Part shown: piece after piece, positions 7,195 to 15,951 of the stretch | Position numbering within the stretch: the first letter of the stretch is position 1 | Layout of the letters: each line of letters starts with the position of its first letter | Assembly (NCBI RefSeq): GCF_016653405.1 | Contig: NZ_NHSN01000019.1 | Coordinates: 48,733 to 112,732, forward strand | Direction of reading: 5' to 3' | DNA: 64,000 bases | Origin: Halorhodospira halophila | GTDB taxonomy: Bacteria > Pseudomonadota > Gammaproteobacteria > Nitrococcales > Halorhodospiraceae | Program-made: the position numbers and the translations under genes | Notes under the pieces: generated by a model | Seen by the model: the letters and a program-made list of their open reading frames with translations, nothing else | The model's database searches: none | What the model was told of the DNA's origin: nothing

Positions 7195-9450
7195 ATGCAA
7201 TGGATGCTCCACCGCCCGCGGCTGGCCCTGATCCTCCTGGCCCTTCTGGTCCTGCTGCCCGGCCCCCTGCTGCTGCAGCTGCAGATCGACAACGCCCCAG
7301 AGAGTTATTTCCCGGAAGAGGCACCCGCCGTTGTCACGGATCAACAGGTCCGCGATATCTTCCCCCAGGAGCAGCTACTGGTGGCGCTCTTCGAGGGGGA
7401 TGACCTCTTTGAAGCGGATTTCCTCGGCCGCCTGCACGCCCTGGTGGAGGACCTGGAGGCCGCACTCACCGTCGAGCGTGTCCTCGCCCCCACCACCAAC
7501 GACCACATCCGGGCCACGGTGGACGGTTTCGCCGTCGAGCGGCTGATCCGCGTCAACGAACTCGACGAACGGACCGCCGAGCACTGGCGGGAGCGGGTGA
7601 CCGGCGATACGTTCGCACCCGGCTTCCTGGTGGCCGAGGACGGCTCGGCGCTAGCCATCCTTGCCCGCCCCCACGCCCTGGAGGACAGCCTGCAGCGCCT
7701 GGAACTCGAGCAGCGCATGCGGGCGGGCATCAAAGAGCACGGGCTCGAGGCGCAATTGACCGCCATCGGCGGACACATCGCCCTGGACGTGGCGCAGCTC
7801 CAGTCCATGATCAACGACCTGATGCTACTGGTCCCCGGCACCCTGGGCATCGGCCTCCTGCTGCTGTGGTTCCTCTTCCGCCGCATCCTGGTCCTGATCC
7901 TGGCAGCGGCCACCATCAGCGCAGTCACCGGGGCCGCCATGGGCCTGCTGGTGCTGCTGGGCAAACCCTTTACCCTGATCACGGCCATCGTACCCCCGCT
8001 ACTCACGGCGCTCACGGTCGCGATGCTGATGCACTTCTTCAACGCGGTGCTCCACCATGCCCGACGGGGCGCAGTGGGGCCGGACCGGGTGCGCGCTGCC
8101 CTCCGGGATGTGGCCCGCCCCACGCTATTCATGGCGCTGACCACGGCAGTGGGCCTGGCGTCGCTCACTGTCAGTCCGATTCGTCCGATTGAGAGTTTCG
8201 GCTTGATCGCCGCCTTCGGCGTGGTCTTCGGGGCGCTGTGCGTGCTCTTCCTGATCCCGGCCCTGGTCCTGCGCTTCGACCGCGGCCCGTGGGTCAGGCG
8301 TCGCGGGGCGATGGCAGGACTGGACCGCTTCACCGCCACCACCGCCCGTTGGGCGGTGCGCCGACCCGGGGCCATCCTCGCGGTCACCGCCCTGGTCATC
8401 GTGGTCTCCATCCCCATGATCCGCCAGGTGGAGGTGGAGACCGACCTCTACGAATTCTTCGCCGACGATCATCCGCTGACCCAGGCTACCCACCGGATCG
8501 AAGGACAGCTCTCCGGGGTCATGCCCCTGGAGGTCATCTTCAAGGGGCCGGACGTGGACAGCCTGCTCGACCCGAAGCGGCTGGAAGCCATGGCACAGGT
8601 CCAGGAGTGGCTCGACGAGCGACCGGAGGTGGACTACAGCCTCTCTCTGCCCGATCTGGTGGCCGAGATGCACTGGGCCTTCCATGAAGAGGATCCGGAC
8701 TACCGGCGCATCCCCGATAACGAGGCCCTGATCGCCCAGTACCTCTTCATCCACGACGGCCGCGACCTGTTCGATGTGGTGGACAGGGACTACAGCCAGG
8801 CGCGGCTGATGCTCAACCTGAACGCCACCGGGGCGCGGGAGCTCAATACCCTGATCGATGACCTGCGCGACCACCTGGCAGCAGAACCGCCGGCCGACCT
8901 GGAGTGGGACCTAACCGGCATGGGCCGGCTCTTCGCCGATCAGGAGCGGCTGCTGATCCAGGGGCAGCTGCACAGCCTGCTGGTGGTCGTGATCGCCATC
9001 TTCATATTGATGCTGATGATGTGGCGCTCGGCCACCGTAGCGGCCGCCAGCATGGTGCCCAACCTGGCCCCGATCCTGCTGATCTTCGCGCTTATGGGGC
9101 TGCTGGGTATATGGCTCGACATGGCCACCGCCATGATTGCCAGCGTGGCCGTCGGCATCGCCATCGATGACACGATCCACTTCCTTCACGCCTATCGATC
9201 CCGACGGGCCCGGGGCGCGTCCACGGTGTGGGCGATCGCCCGCGCCTCCCGGCAGGCCGGACGGGCCATTACCGCCACGACCATCATCCTGGTGGGGCAA
9301 TTCCTGCTGGTCGGCACCTCGGGATTTCAGCCCACCCAGGCTTTCGGCCTGCTGACCGCCTTCGGGCTGGTGGTGGCGCTGATTGTCGACCTGGTGGTCC
9401 TCCCGGCCCTGCTAATGGCGACAAGAAGGCGTCAATTCCGAGGTATGTAG
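7195..9450 (+). CDS. RND superfamily (MMPL-type) exporter
   Basis: 751-residue inner-membrane transporter with the duplicated RND architecture. TM1 is at about residues 8-28, followed by a periplasmic domain to about 205 and a cluster of five helices (205-370). TM7 (about 395-415) precedes a second periplasmic domain, and five more helices lie between about 590 and 745. The conserved helix motif GIAIDDTIHF (about residue 655) is typical of MMPL-like exporters. ATG 7195 is chosen because AAAGGA precedes it and TM1 follows at once. Driven by proton motive force, it probably moves a lipid or acylated product, perhaps one made by the acyltransferases upstream. Confidence 0.85.
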   Translation: MQWMLHRPRLALILLALLVLLPGPLLLQLQIDNAPESYFPEEAPAVVTDQQVRDIFPQEQLLVALFEGDDLFEADFLGRLHALVEDLEAALTVERVLAPTTNDHIRATVDGFAVERLIRVNELDERTAEHWRERVTGDTFAPGFLVAEDGSALAILARPHALEDSLQRLELEQRMRAGIKEHGLEAQLTAIGGHIALDVAQLQSMINDLMLLVPGTLGIGLLLLWFLFRRILVLILAAATISAVTGAAMGLLVLLGKPFTLITAIVPPLLTALTVAMLMHFFNAVLHHARRGAVGPDRVRAALRDVARPTLFMALTTAVGLASLTVSPIRPIESFGLIAAFGVVFGALCVLFLIPALVLRFDRGPWVRRRGAMAGLDRFTATTARWAVRRPGAILAVTALVIVVSIPMIRQVEVETDLYEFFADDHPLTQATHRIEGQLSGVMPLEVIFKGPDVDSLLDPKRLEAMAQVQEWLDERPEVDYSLSLPDLVAEMHWAFHEEDPDYRRIPDNEALIAQYLFIHDGRDLFDVVDRDYSQARLMLNLNATGARELNTLIDDLRDHLAAEPPADLEWDLTGMGRLFADQERLLIQGQLHSLLVVVIAIFILMLMMWRSATVAAASMVPNLAPILLIFALMGLLGIWLDMATAMIASVAVGIAIDDTIHFLHAYRSRRARGASTVWAIARASRQAGRAITATTIILVGQFLLVGTSGFQPTQAFGLLTAFGLVVALIVDLVVLPALLMATRRRQFRGM

Positions 9451-9471
9451 AAAAAAGACCGCACACAGCTT

Positions 9472-9490
9472 GTGTCGAACAATCTACCAT
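9472..9490 (+). promoter_or_regulatory. Putative PrsR upstream activating element (PEP-CTERM gene 1)
   Basis: GTGTC-N10-CCAT, aligned with AATCTACCAT against AATTTTACAT of the element at 27726-27752. It is the most divergent of the group but has the same orientation and lies about 105 bases before the -24 box. Regulator assignment is inferred. Confidence 0.35.
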
Positions 9491-9594
9491 CTTCTGCAGC
9501 GACAGATTCGAGTCACCCGGCGGGAACCAACAACGCCCGGCTTTCCCCTTATTGGTCAACGCCTTCCATAGCACCTTGGCTCTCAGGGGCTTTG

Positions 9595-9610
9595 TGGCAC
9601 GTATCCTGCG
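9595..9610 (+). promoter_or_regulatory. Sigma-54 (-24/-12) promoter for PEP-CTERM gene 1
   Basis: TGGCACG-TATC-CTGCG: a perfect -24 box and a -12 box with GC at the correct 10-base spacing from GG. It ends 46 bases before ATG 9656. Confidence 0.7.
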
Positions 9611-9655
9611 ATACCTGTGATGCGACGACCCACTGCATCACTAGAGGACACGACC

Positions 9656-10633
9656 ATGAACCGCCGCAATGTTCTATGGATGGCGACCATCGGGGTTGGG
9701 CTGGCCGCCCCGACCGCCTGGGCCGGCCCCTTCATCATCGATGTGGGGACCGACTTCAGCGGCAATGACCGCACTACCACCGAACCCATCCGAACCCTGG
9801 GGTTCAGCAATATCTACGCGACCTCCTTCTATCTTGGTGATCCGAATACCATCGGTACCACCATCATCGACACCAACATCCTCAGCGAGATGAACGGGCT
9901 CGGCTACAGCGCCGGGACGTACCCCGCTTTGGATGGCACCAGTCAAGTCACCCTGCGTGACCCCAACATGGTTGCAGATCGCTCGATTTCCCGCCTTCAG
10001 TACGAGGATTCCGACACCTCCGGGATCAATGCCGGCAACCGCCACAGTGGAGAGAACTGGGCATCCCCGGACAACGAGGGCTGGGGGCTGACCTTTGATT
10101 ACCGCATCGAGGGCCGCATCGTGGAAGGGCCCGGCGGCGACCCGGAGCCGTATTTCGACAGCGGGTACTTCGACGTTTTCTATCAGAACGGTCCTTCTGA
10201 ACAACGGACCCAGGTTCTCCGGATGGTGCTCGAGGACTCCGTGCTACAAGCGCCCAATCTGGATCTTCTGGGCATCCTCACCTACGAGGACTTCGATTCC
10301 GACAGCGCCCTGGTTCAGGACTTCTTCCTCGACACTGAAACCGGTCGCACCTTCTATGATCTGATCACTGAGGGTGAGGTGATTTCCATCTCCTGGCGCC
10401 TGGATACCAACGTGGACCCGCCGCTGCCACTCGACTCCAATCTAGCGGACCTCTCCGCGGAGAACGGAGATATGGTGTTCGCCCGTCAGACGGAGCTGAG
10501 CGGCTCGGTCCGATACCAGGTCAACCAAGTTCCGGAACCGACGACCATCGGGCTTCTCGGACTGGGCCTTATGTGGCTGGCTTGGGTGATGGGGAAGGGG
10601 CGGAGGTCGAAGATGAATCTCCGCGCTAGTTGA
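9656..10633 (+). CDS. PEP-CTERM sorting-domain protein 1
   Basis: 325-residue secreted protein. It has an N-terminal signal peptide (cleavage near AWA-GP), an acidic beta-rich body, and a classic C-terminal sorting tag: VPEPTTIGLLGLG, a hydrophobic helix and a basic tail (GKGRRSK). Exosortase A would cut near the PEP motif and couple or release the protein with the exopolysaccharide. ATG 9656 lies 8 bases after GAGG and 46 after a sigma-54 box. The body is homologous to the convergent PEP-CTERM protein at 10715 (WGLTFDY / WGLTLDF, ISISWRLDTNVDP / IPLSLRADTNRDP). No enzymatic motif is seen; a structural matrix role is likely. Confidence 0.9.
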   Translation: MNRRNVLWMATIGVGLAAPTAWAGPFIIDVGTDFSGNDRTTTEPIRTLGFSNIYATSFYLGDPNTIGTTIIDTNILSEMNGLGYSAGTYPALDGTSQVTLRDPNMVADRSISRLQYEDSDTSGINAGNRHSGENWASPDNEGWGLTFDYRIEGRIVEGPGGDPEPYFDSGYFDVFYQNGPSEQRTQVLRMVLEDSVLQAPNLDLLGILTYEDFDSDSALVQDFFLDTETGRTFYDLITEGEVISISWRLDTNVDPPLPLDSNLADLSAENGDMVFARQTELSGSVRYQVNQVPEPTTIGLLGLGLMWLAWVMGKGRRSKMNLRAS

Positions 10634-10643
10634 TACCACGCTC

Positions 10644-10682
10644 AAAAAACTACCGGGCAACCTCTAAAGGGTCGCCCGGTAG
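10644..10682 (-). terminator. Intrinsic terminator of PEP-CTERM gene 2
   Basis: CTACCGGGC pairs with GCCCGGTAG across a loop (10650-10682), with six A bases at 10644-10649. Read on the minus strand this is a GC hairpin followed by a T run, i.e. a terminator for the gene at 10715-11611. The hairpin may also slow transcription arriving from the convergent gene. Confidence 0.85.
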
Positions 10683-10714
10683 CCCGTCAGAAGTAGCAGG
10701 TTGGATTTGACTTA

Positions 10715-11611
10715 TCAGACCTGATCAGCGTCCCGGCGACGATAGCCGACCGTTAGCCCGATTCCGGCGAGCCCGAGTCCAAGCAACGCCAAGGTTGCAG
10801 GCTCGGGCACATTGACGCGCGCCGTCATGTTCAACTCATTACGCACGTAAGAGACAAAGTCACTATCTCGATCCACATCGATTTCACCCGAGTCTGATAT
10901 CTCGTCAGGATCTCTGTTGGTGTCAGCTCTCAGTGAGAGGGGAATCTCCATACCGAGCAAAGTTCCCCAAGTCTCTCCGCTACCGATGTCGCGAAAAACC
11001 GGAAGGCCTTCCTCTTCGATGACCTCGGTGATTTCCGCATTAACGACCAGGTTCCCGGGCTCTCCGCTCCCCGAGGTAACAGCAGCATCCAGGATACGAG
11101 TCTCGTTTTCCCCGTCATGGTAGTTCAGGCCGATAGAACCGGTATCAAAATTGATACCGACGGGATCCTCCGGGTCACCAAAGACCATCCCCTCAAAGTT
11201 GAAATCGAGTGTCAACCCCCAGAAGGCGATTTCTTCGCCGTTAACCTCAAACGTATCTCCCCACTCAGTGGCATTACCACTGAACCCAGTCGCATCCTGC
11301 TCAGCCCGGGTGGTGTCCTCGTCCCAGCTGATCGAGCGATCTGACAAGGTCGGCGTTGTCAAGCCAAGTAACTCCAAGGTGTCGGCGTCATTGGTCGCCC
11401 GCACCCCCCGGACGTCAACGCCGTCAGTAGTCCCCAGAACATCCGTAAACAGGGACGTCTCGAACACGTTGCTTTCACCGAACACGCCCCGCTCGATGAC
11501 GCCGTCGTTGAACTCCATCTGGAAAGGCCCCGCCAGAACCGCTGCCGGTGCAGCCATAAGCCCGACGGCCAACCCTTTGATGACCTGCTTGCCTACCTGT
11601 TTCCTAGCCAT
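10715..11611 (-). CDS. PEP-CTERM sorting-domain protein 2
   Basis: 298-residue, very acidic secreted protein. It has a signal peptide (GLAVGLMAAPAAVLA before GPF), a beta-rich body, and the tag VPEPATLALLGLGLAGIG with a YRRRDADQV basic end. It is a paralogue of the protein at 9656, in the opposite orientation. ATG 11611 follows AAGGGG. A near-perfect sigma-54 promoter (11658-11673) and a strongly conserved upstream element (11769-11795) precede it, arguing that PrsR controls it. Function of the body is unknown; probably a matrix protein handled by exosortase A. Confidence 0.9.
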   Translation of the reverse strand: MARKQVGKQVIKGLAVGLMAAPAAVLAGPFQMEFNDGVIERGVFGESNVFETSLFTDVLGTTDGVDVRGVRATNDADTLELLGLTTPTLSDRSISWDEDTTRAEQDATGFSGNATEWGDTFEVNGEEIAFWGLTLDFNFEGMVFGDPEDPVGINFDTGSIGLNYHDGENETRILDAAVTSGSGEPGNLVVNAEITEVIEEEGLPVFRDIGSGETWGTLLGMEIPLSLRADTNRDPDEISDSGEIDVDRDSDFVSYVRNELNMTARVNVPEPATLALLGLGLAGIGLTVGYRRRDADQV

Positions 11612-11657
11612 TTCGCTTGCCCCTTACGTGATGTTCGCTTGGCCACACCGCTTATCA

Positions 11658-11673
11658 AGCAAGCGACATGCCA
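11658..11673 (-). promoter_or_regulatory. Sigma-54 (-24/-12) promoter for PEP-CTERM gene 2
   Basis: On the minus strand TGGCATG-TCGC-TTGCT, a match to the TGGCAYR-N4-TTGCW consensus at every defined base. It lies 47 bases upstream of ATG 11611. Confidence 0.8.
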
Positions 11674-11768
11674 GAAAGCGCGCCTAAAAACTAACTTCTT
11701 GTTTAAAAGGAGATTTTTTTAACTTTCCGGCGGCGTCCACAACACACACACCCAACCACACGGACCCC

Positions 11769-11795
11769 ATGTAAAAAGAACTGACACCGTCTGCC
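11769..11795 (-). promoter_or_regulatory. Putative PrsR upstream activating element (PEP-CTERM gene 2)
   Basis: On the minus strand GGCAG, two bases, GGTGTCAG, then TTTTACAT, 96 bases before the -24 box. The same blocks with identical spacing occur at 27726-27752 upstream of another sigma-54-like promoter, while the linker bases differ. Such conservation over 27 intergenic bases suggests an enhancer site; PrsR is the natural candidate. Confidence 0.6.
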
Positions 11796-11822
11796 CAAAG
11801 GGTTGTTGCCGCCACCACCAGC

Positions 11823-14567
11823 CTACTCCTCGCGCCGGGCATCGCTGAGCAGCTCCTCCGCCTCATCACGGGCATCGAAGGCGTCGTGTTCGGCGAGCAG
11901 ACGATCAAGAAGATCACGCGCCTCGTCATTCTCCCCCAGGGTTACCAGGCCGCGGGCGAGGTTGACGCCGATATCCGGCTCCTCGCCGGCCTGATCCCAC
12001 GCCTGCCGCAGCAATTCGACGGCGCGCTCGGGCTCACCAGTGTCAAGTAAAATGACACCGTAGGTGTCGAGGACTTCCGGCTGCTCCGGTGCCCGCTCGT
12101 GGGCCCGGCTGGCGTAGTCTCGCGCCCGTTCCGGATCCTCGGTGCGATACAGCCAGGCCAGGTTGTTCAGTGCGATGACATCCTCGCTCTGGTGCGCCAG
12201 CTGTTCCTGGTAGACCTCCCGTGCACGCTCCGAGTGGCCCTGCTGCATCAGGCCACCGGCCAGCGCGTGGCGAACGGCGCTGTCCTCGGGGTGGTCCGCC
12301 AACCAGCCGCTAAGCTGGTCGAAGGCATCCGCATGGCGACCCGCGTTGGTCAGGGCCTGGTACCCCTCCAGCACCCAGGTTCGCCGCTGCTCGTCCGCCA
12401 AAACCTGCTGATACCCGTCCGCAGCCTCCTCGAACCGGCCCGCGCGCAGGTCCAGCCAGGCTTGGTGGACGCGCACGCCCGGCTCATCCCCATGCGCCTC
12501 GAGGGCGGGCCCAAGGACCTCCCGCCCCTCGTCGAAACGACCCAGCCAGCCCAGCTGACGGGCCAGCGCGATACGCGCAGGCATGTGCGTAGGCTCCCGC
12601 TCCACGGCCTGCTGCAAGGTCTCAACAGCAGTCTCCCGCTGCCCTGCCAGGATCTGGCTGCGGGCCAGGCGGTACCGCAGCTCCGCCGACTCCGGATCCG
12701 CCTCCACCGCCTGCTCAAGCAACTCGGCGCTGCGCAGGGCGTTGTCCATGCCCTCATACTCTTCGGCCGCCCGCGCCAGCACGCTCACGTCGTCCGCATT
12801 GTGCTCGACCATCCGCTCGAGCCAGTCGATCACACCCGCCTCATCGCCGAGTTCGCGGTTGAGCTGCACCAGTCGGAATCCGGTGACCGGCTCGCCGGGG
12901 TACGCGTCCTGCGCGCTCTCCAGAGCCTCGAAGGCTGACTCCAGATCCCCAGCCATCAGCGCCAGCGCGCTGAGGTTCTGAGACAGGCCCGGGTGCCCGG
13001 GGAGCCGCTCCAGACCCTCGCGGAGAACCGCCCGAGCGGCGTCGAGGTCTTCTTGCCCCATTAGGGCGGCCGCATGGAAGGAGTAGCTATCGGGCTGCTC
13101 GGGGGCCTTCTTGCGCAGCCGCTCCGCAGCCTTCTCGGCCTCATCGAAGCGTTGCTCCTGCAGATGCGCCATCAACACGGCGAGGTCCGCCTGGCGTGGC
13201 TGCTCGTCGGCCTCGGCCGCAGCCTCCAGCATCGCCAGCCCCCCCTCGCGATCCCCATCCTGGGTCAAGGCAACCCCGAGCATCTCGCGGATGGCCGCGG
13301 TATCCTGCCCGGCATCTACCATCCCACGCAGCGCCTCCACGCCGCGCTCACGCTCGCCGGTATCCAGGTAGAGCGCAGCCAGCCTGGGCCCGAGCGCATC
13401 ACGCAGGTCCGGGCGCTCCTGCACCACCTCGGCCAGGGTGTCCCGGGCGCGCTCCGGGTCCCCCTGCTCCACCCGCAGGTTGGCCAACAGGGTGTAGCTG
13501 CGGGCATTGCCCGGACCCAGCGCATGGAATCGCTCCAGGTAATGCTCCGCCTGGCGCACGTTGCCGGCCTCCAGATGGATCTGCGCCAGATACGGCATGG
13601 GCGGGCGGTAGCGGTCGTGCCGGGCCAGCGCGGACTCAAACTGGCGGCGCGCCTCATCCCGGTCGTCCCGCTCCACCGCCACCAGGCCGGCAAGGAAATA
13701 GCCGCCGGGATGGTCCGACGCCCCGTCGCGCACGAAAAGGGCGTCCTCCTCGGCACCATCGATCTCGCCCTGTTCCAGGCGCAGGGAGCCGCGGCTGAGG
13801 CGTTCGTTGATCCCCTGGGGCTGCAGTTCCACAGCGCGGTCATAGGCGGCGAGCGCGTCCTCCAGATCGTCGCGTAGCCGCGCCAGGTCCCCCTTGAGGG
13901 ACCAGCCCAGGGCCAGCTCATCGTCCGTGCGCACCGCCCGATCCACCGCCACGCTGGCCTCGGGCTGATCTCCGCGGCTCAGGGCCTCATAGGCACCGGC
14001 CAGGTGGACGAGAGCATTCTCCGGCGCCGCTTCACGCGCCGCATCGAGATCCGCGCGGGCCTGCTCGCGGGCATCTTCTCCGGCCCCAAAGCCGCCGATG
14101 GCACGATAGGCGAGGAACTCCGCGCGCTCGCGCCCTTCGAGGTCGGGCTCGGGCAATTCCAGGACCGCAGCGCCTTGGCGCGTCTCCACCAGCAATCGGG
14201 CCAGCGGCAGGGCATACCGATCCGCGTCGGCGCCCTCGTCCAGGGCCCGGCCCAAGTGCCGGATCGCCCCGTCCGTGCGCCCTTCGCCCTTCATGGCCAG
14301 CCCGAGCTGACCGCGCACCTGCGCATCCTCTTCACGCTGCAGCGCGCTCCGGTAGTCGATCACCGCACTGCCGTAATCCCCCTGCTCCATGGAGCGCTCA
14401 GCACGCTCGAGCAGCTCTTCCTGGGTCAACTCACCACAGCCGACCAGCCCCGCCGCCAAAAGGGCGGCGAAGCCCACAGCTTTTAGACCTTGGCCAAAGG
14501 AGTTTCCAACCCGCTGCCCCAGACGCTCCAGATCGCCGCCGACCTGCCAGACTACGCTCTTGCACAT
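11823..14567 (-). CDS. prsT: PEP-CTERM system TPR-repeat lipoprotein PrsT
   Basis: 914-residue lipoprotein. The signal sequence ends in the lipobox LVGC (about residue 44), and the rest is a run of tetratricopeptide repeats (e.g. GDYGSAVIDYRSALQ, NNLAWLYRTEDPERARDYASRAHERAP, DTYGVILLDTGEPERAVELLRQA). The PrsT family is encoded beside prsK/prsR in exosortase A clusters and probably scaffolds polysaccharide export or PEP-CTERM protein handling in the periplasm. ATG 14567 is preferred because GAGGGA lies 6 bases before it; ATG 14573 overlaps the prsR stop as ATGA. Either way it is translationally coupled to prsR. A second copy lies at 61568. Confidence 0.88.
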   Translation of the reverse strand: MCKSVVWQVGGDLERLGQRVGNSFGQGLKAVGFAALLAAGLVGCGELTQEELLERAERSMEQGDYGSAVIDYRSALQREEDAQVRGQLGLAMKGEGRTDGAIRHLGRALDEGADADRYALPLARLLVETRQGAAVLELPEPDLEGRERAEFLAYRAIGGFGAGEDAREQARADLDAAREAAPENALVHLAGAYEALSRGDQPEASVAVDRAVRTDDELALGWSLKGDLARLRDDLEDALAAYDRAVELQPQGINERLSRGSLRLEQGEIDGAEEDALFVRDGASDHPGGYFLAGLVAVERDDRDEARRQFESALARHDRYRPPMPYLAQIHLEAGNVRQAEHYLERFHALGPGNARSYTLLANLRVEQGDPERARDTLAEVVQERPDLRDALGPRLAALYLDTGERERGVEALRGMVDAGQDTAAIREMLGVALTQDGDREGGLAMLEAAAEADEQPRQADLAVLMAHLQEQRFDEAEKAAERLRKKAPEQPDSYSFHAAALMGQEDLDAARAVLREGLERLPGHPGLSQNLSALALMAGDLESAFEALESAQDAYPGEPVTGFRLVQLNRELGDEAGVIDWLERMVEHNADDVSVLARAAEEYEGMDNALRSAELLEQAVEADPESAELRYRLARSQILAGQRETAVETLQQAVEREPTHMPARIALARQLGWLGRFDEGREVLGPALEAHGDEPGVRVHQAWLDLRAGRFEEAADGYQQVLADEQRRTWVLEGYQALTNAGRHADAFDQLSGWLADHPEDSAVRHALAGGLMQQGHSERAREVYQEQLAHQSEDVIALNNLAWLYRTEDPERARDYASRAHERAPEQPEVLDTYGVILLDTGEPERAVELLRQAWDQAGEEPDIGVNLARGLVTLGENDEARDLLDRLLAEHDAFDARDEAEELLSDARREE

Positions 14568-14569
14568 GA

Positions 14570-15928
14570 TCATTCCCTCAATCCGAATTTATCGAGCAGC
14601 GTGTACAACGTCGGCCGGGTCACCCCCAGCAGCCCCGCCGCCTGGGCGATATTGCCGTTGCAGCGACTCAGGGCCCGGATCACCGCCTGCTGCTCGGCTC
14701 GATCGCGGACCTGCTTGAGCCGCAGGGTGTCGTCCCCTTCCTCATCATTACCCGGCACCTCCAGACCGAGTTCCTCCGGGGTGATCCGTTTGCCGTCGGC
14801 CATGATCACCGCCCGGCGGATGACATTCTCCATCTCGCGCACGTTCCCCGGCCACGTGTACGCCTCGATGGCATCGATGGCCTCCGGCGTGAATTCGCGC
14901 CGCGGCTGTTGCTGCTCGCGGGCGAAGCGCTCGAGCAGCGAGTGCGCGACGAGGGCAGCATCGCCCTGGCGCTCGCGCAGCGCCGGAATGGTGAGTTCGA
15001 TCTCGGCGACCCGGTAGAAGAGGTCTTCTCGGAAATCCCCCTCGCGGATCATCTGCCCCAGATCCCGGTGGGTGGCACAGACCACGCGCACATCCACCGG
15101 GATCGACTGCCGGCCGCCGACCCGCTCGATGACTCGCTCTTGGAGAAAGCGCAGCAGCTTGGCCTGCAAGCTCAGCGGCAGATCGCCGATCTCATCGAGA
15201 AACAACGTACCACCGTCGGCGTACTCGATCTTGCCGATGGTCTGCCGGTGGGCGCCGGTGAACGCGCCCTTCTCATAACCGAAGAGCTCGCTTTCGAGCA
15301 GGTTCTCGGGGATGGCCGCGCAGTTGATAGCCACGAACCGCTGCTCGCTGCGCCCGCTGAGCCGATGCACGGCGCGCGCGAGGATCTCCTTGCCGGTCCC
15401 GCTCTCGCCACGGAGCAGGACGGTGGCATCCGCCGGCGCCACCCGCTCGACCATTCGGCAGACCCGGAGCATCTCCGGATCTCCGGTGAGAAACCCATCC
15501 AGCGGCGATGCGGAGCGCTGCGCCAGACGCCGATTCTCCGCCTCCAGGCCGTAGAGCTGCGCTGCCCGGTCCACCAGCAGCCGGAGCGTATCGGCATCCA
15601 CCGGCTTGCTGTAGAAGTCGTAGGCGCCGAGCGCCACGGCGCGCAGGGCGTTCTCCCGGTCGTCGTTGCCGGTAACGACGATCGCCTTGCTCTCCGGTGC
15701 TTCACCGAGCACCTCCTGTAGCGTCGCCAACCCCTCGCTGGCGTTGGCCGGATCCGGCGGCAGCCCCAGGTCGACCAGAACCAGCTCCGGCTCGTGGCGC
15801 CGCGCCTCCTTGATCGCCTGCCCCCGGTCGTAGGCCTGGATGATCTCGTAACCATCAAAGCACCAGCGCAGCTGCTCCTGCAGCCCCTCGTCATCTTCGA
15901 TGATCAGTAGCTTATAGGTATTCGCCAC
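14570..15928 (-). CDS. prsR: PEP-CTERM two-component sigma-54 response regulator PrsR
   Basis: 452-residue NtrC-type activator. The receiver domain (residues 1-125) has the acidic pocket IIEDDEG, the phospho-acceptor aspartate in LVLVDLGLP and the lysine in YSKPVD. The AAA+ domain (about 140-380) has Walker A GESGTGKE and the sigma-54-contacting GAFTGAH loop, followed by a Fis-type helix-turn-helix ([20 protein letters not shown]) at the end. GTG 15928, with AAGGAG upstream, is preferred to TTG 15949. PrsR is activated by PrsK and acts with RpoN on PEP-CTERM genes; sigma-54 promoters in this window fit that role. Confidence 0.9.
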   Translation of the reverse strand: MANTYKLLIIEDDEGLQEQLRWCFDGYEIIQAYDRGQAIKEARRHEPELVLVDLGLPPDPANASEGLATLQEVLGEAPESKAIVVTGNDDRENALRAVALGAYDFYSKPVDADTLRLLVDRAAQLYGLEAENRRLAQRSASPLDGFLTGDPEMLRVCRMVERVAPADATVLLRGESGTGKEILARAVHRLSGRSEQRFVAINCAAIPENLLESELFGYEKGAFTGAHRQTIGKIEYADGGTLFLDEIGDLPLSLQAKLLRFLQERVIERVGGRQSIPVDVRVVCATHRDLGQMIREGDFREDLFYRVAEIELTIPALRERQGDAALVAHSLLERFAREQQQPRREFTPEAIDAIEAYTWPGNVREMENVIRRAVIMADGKRITPEELGLEVPGNDEEGDDTLRLKQVRDRAEQQAVIRALSRCNGNIAQAAGLLGVTRPTLYTLLDKFGLRE

Positions 15929-15951
15929 CGTCTCTTGCTCCTTGCCCAAAC

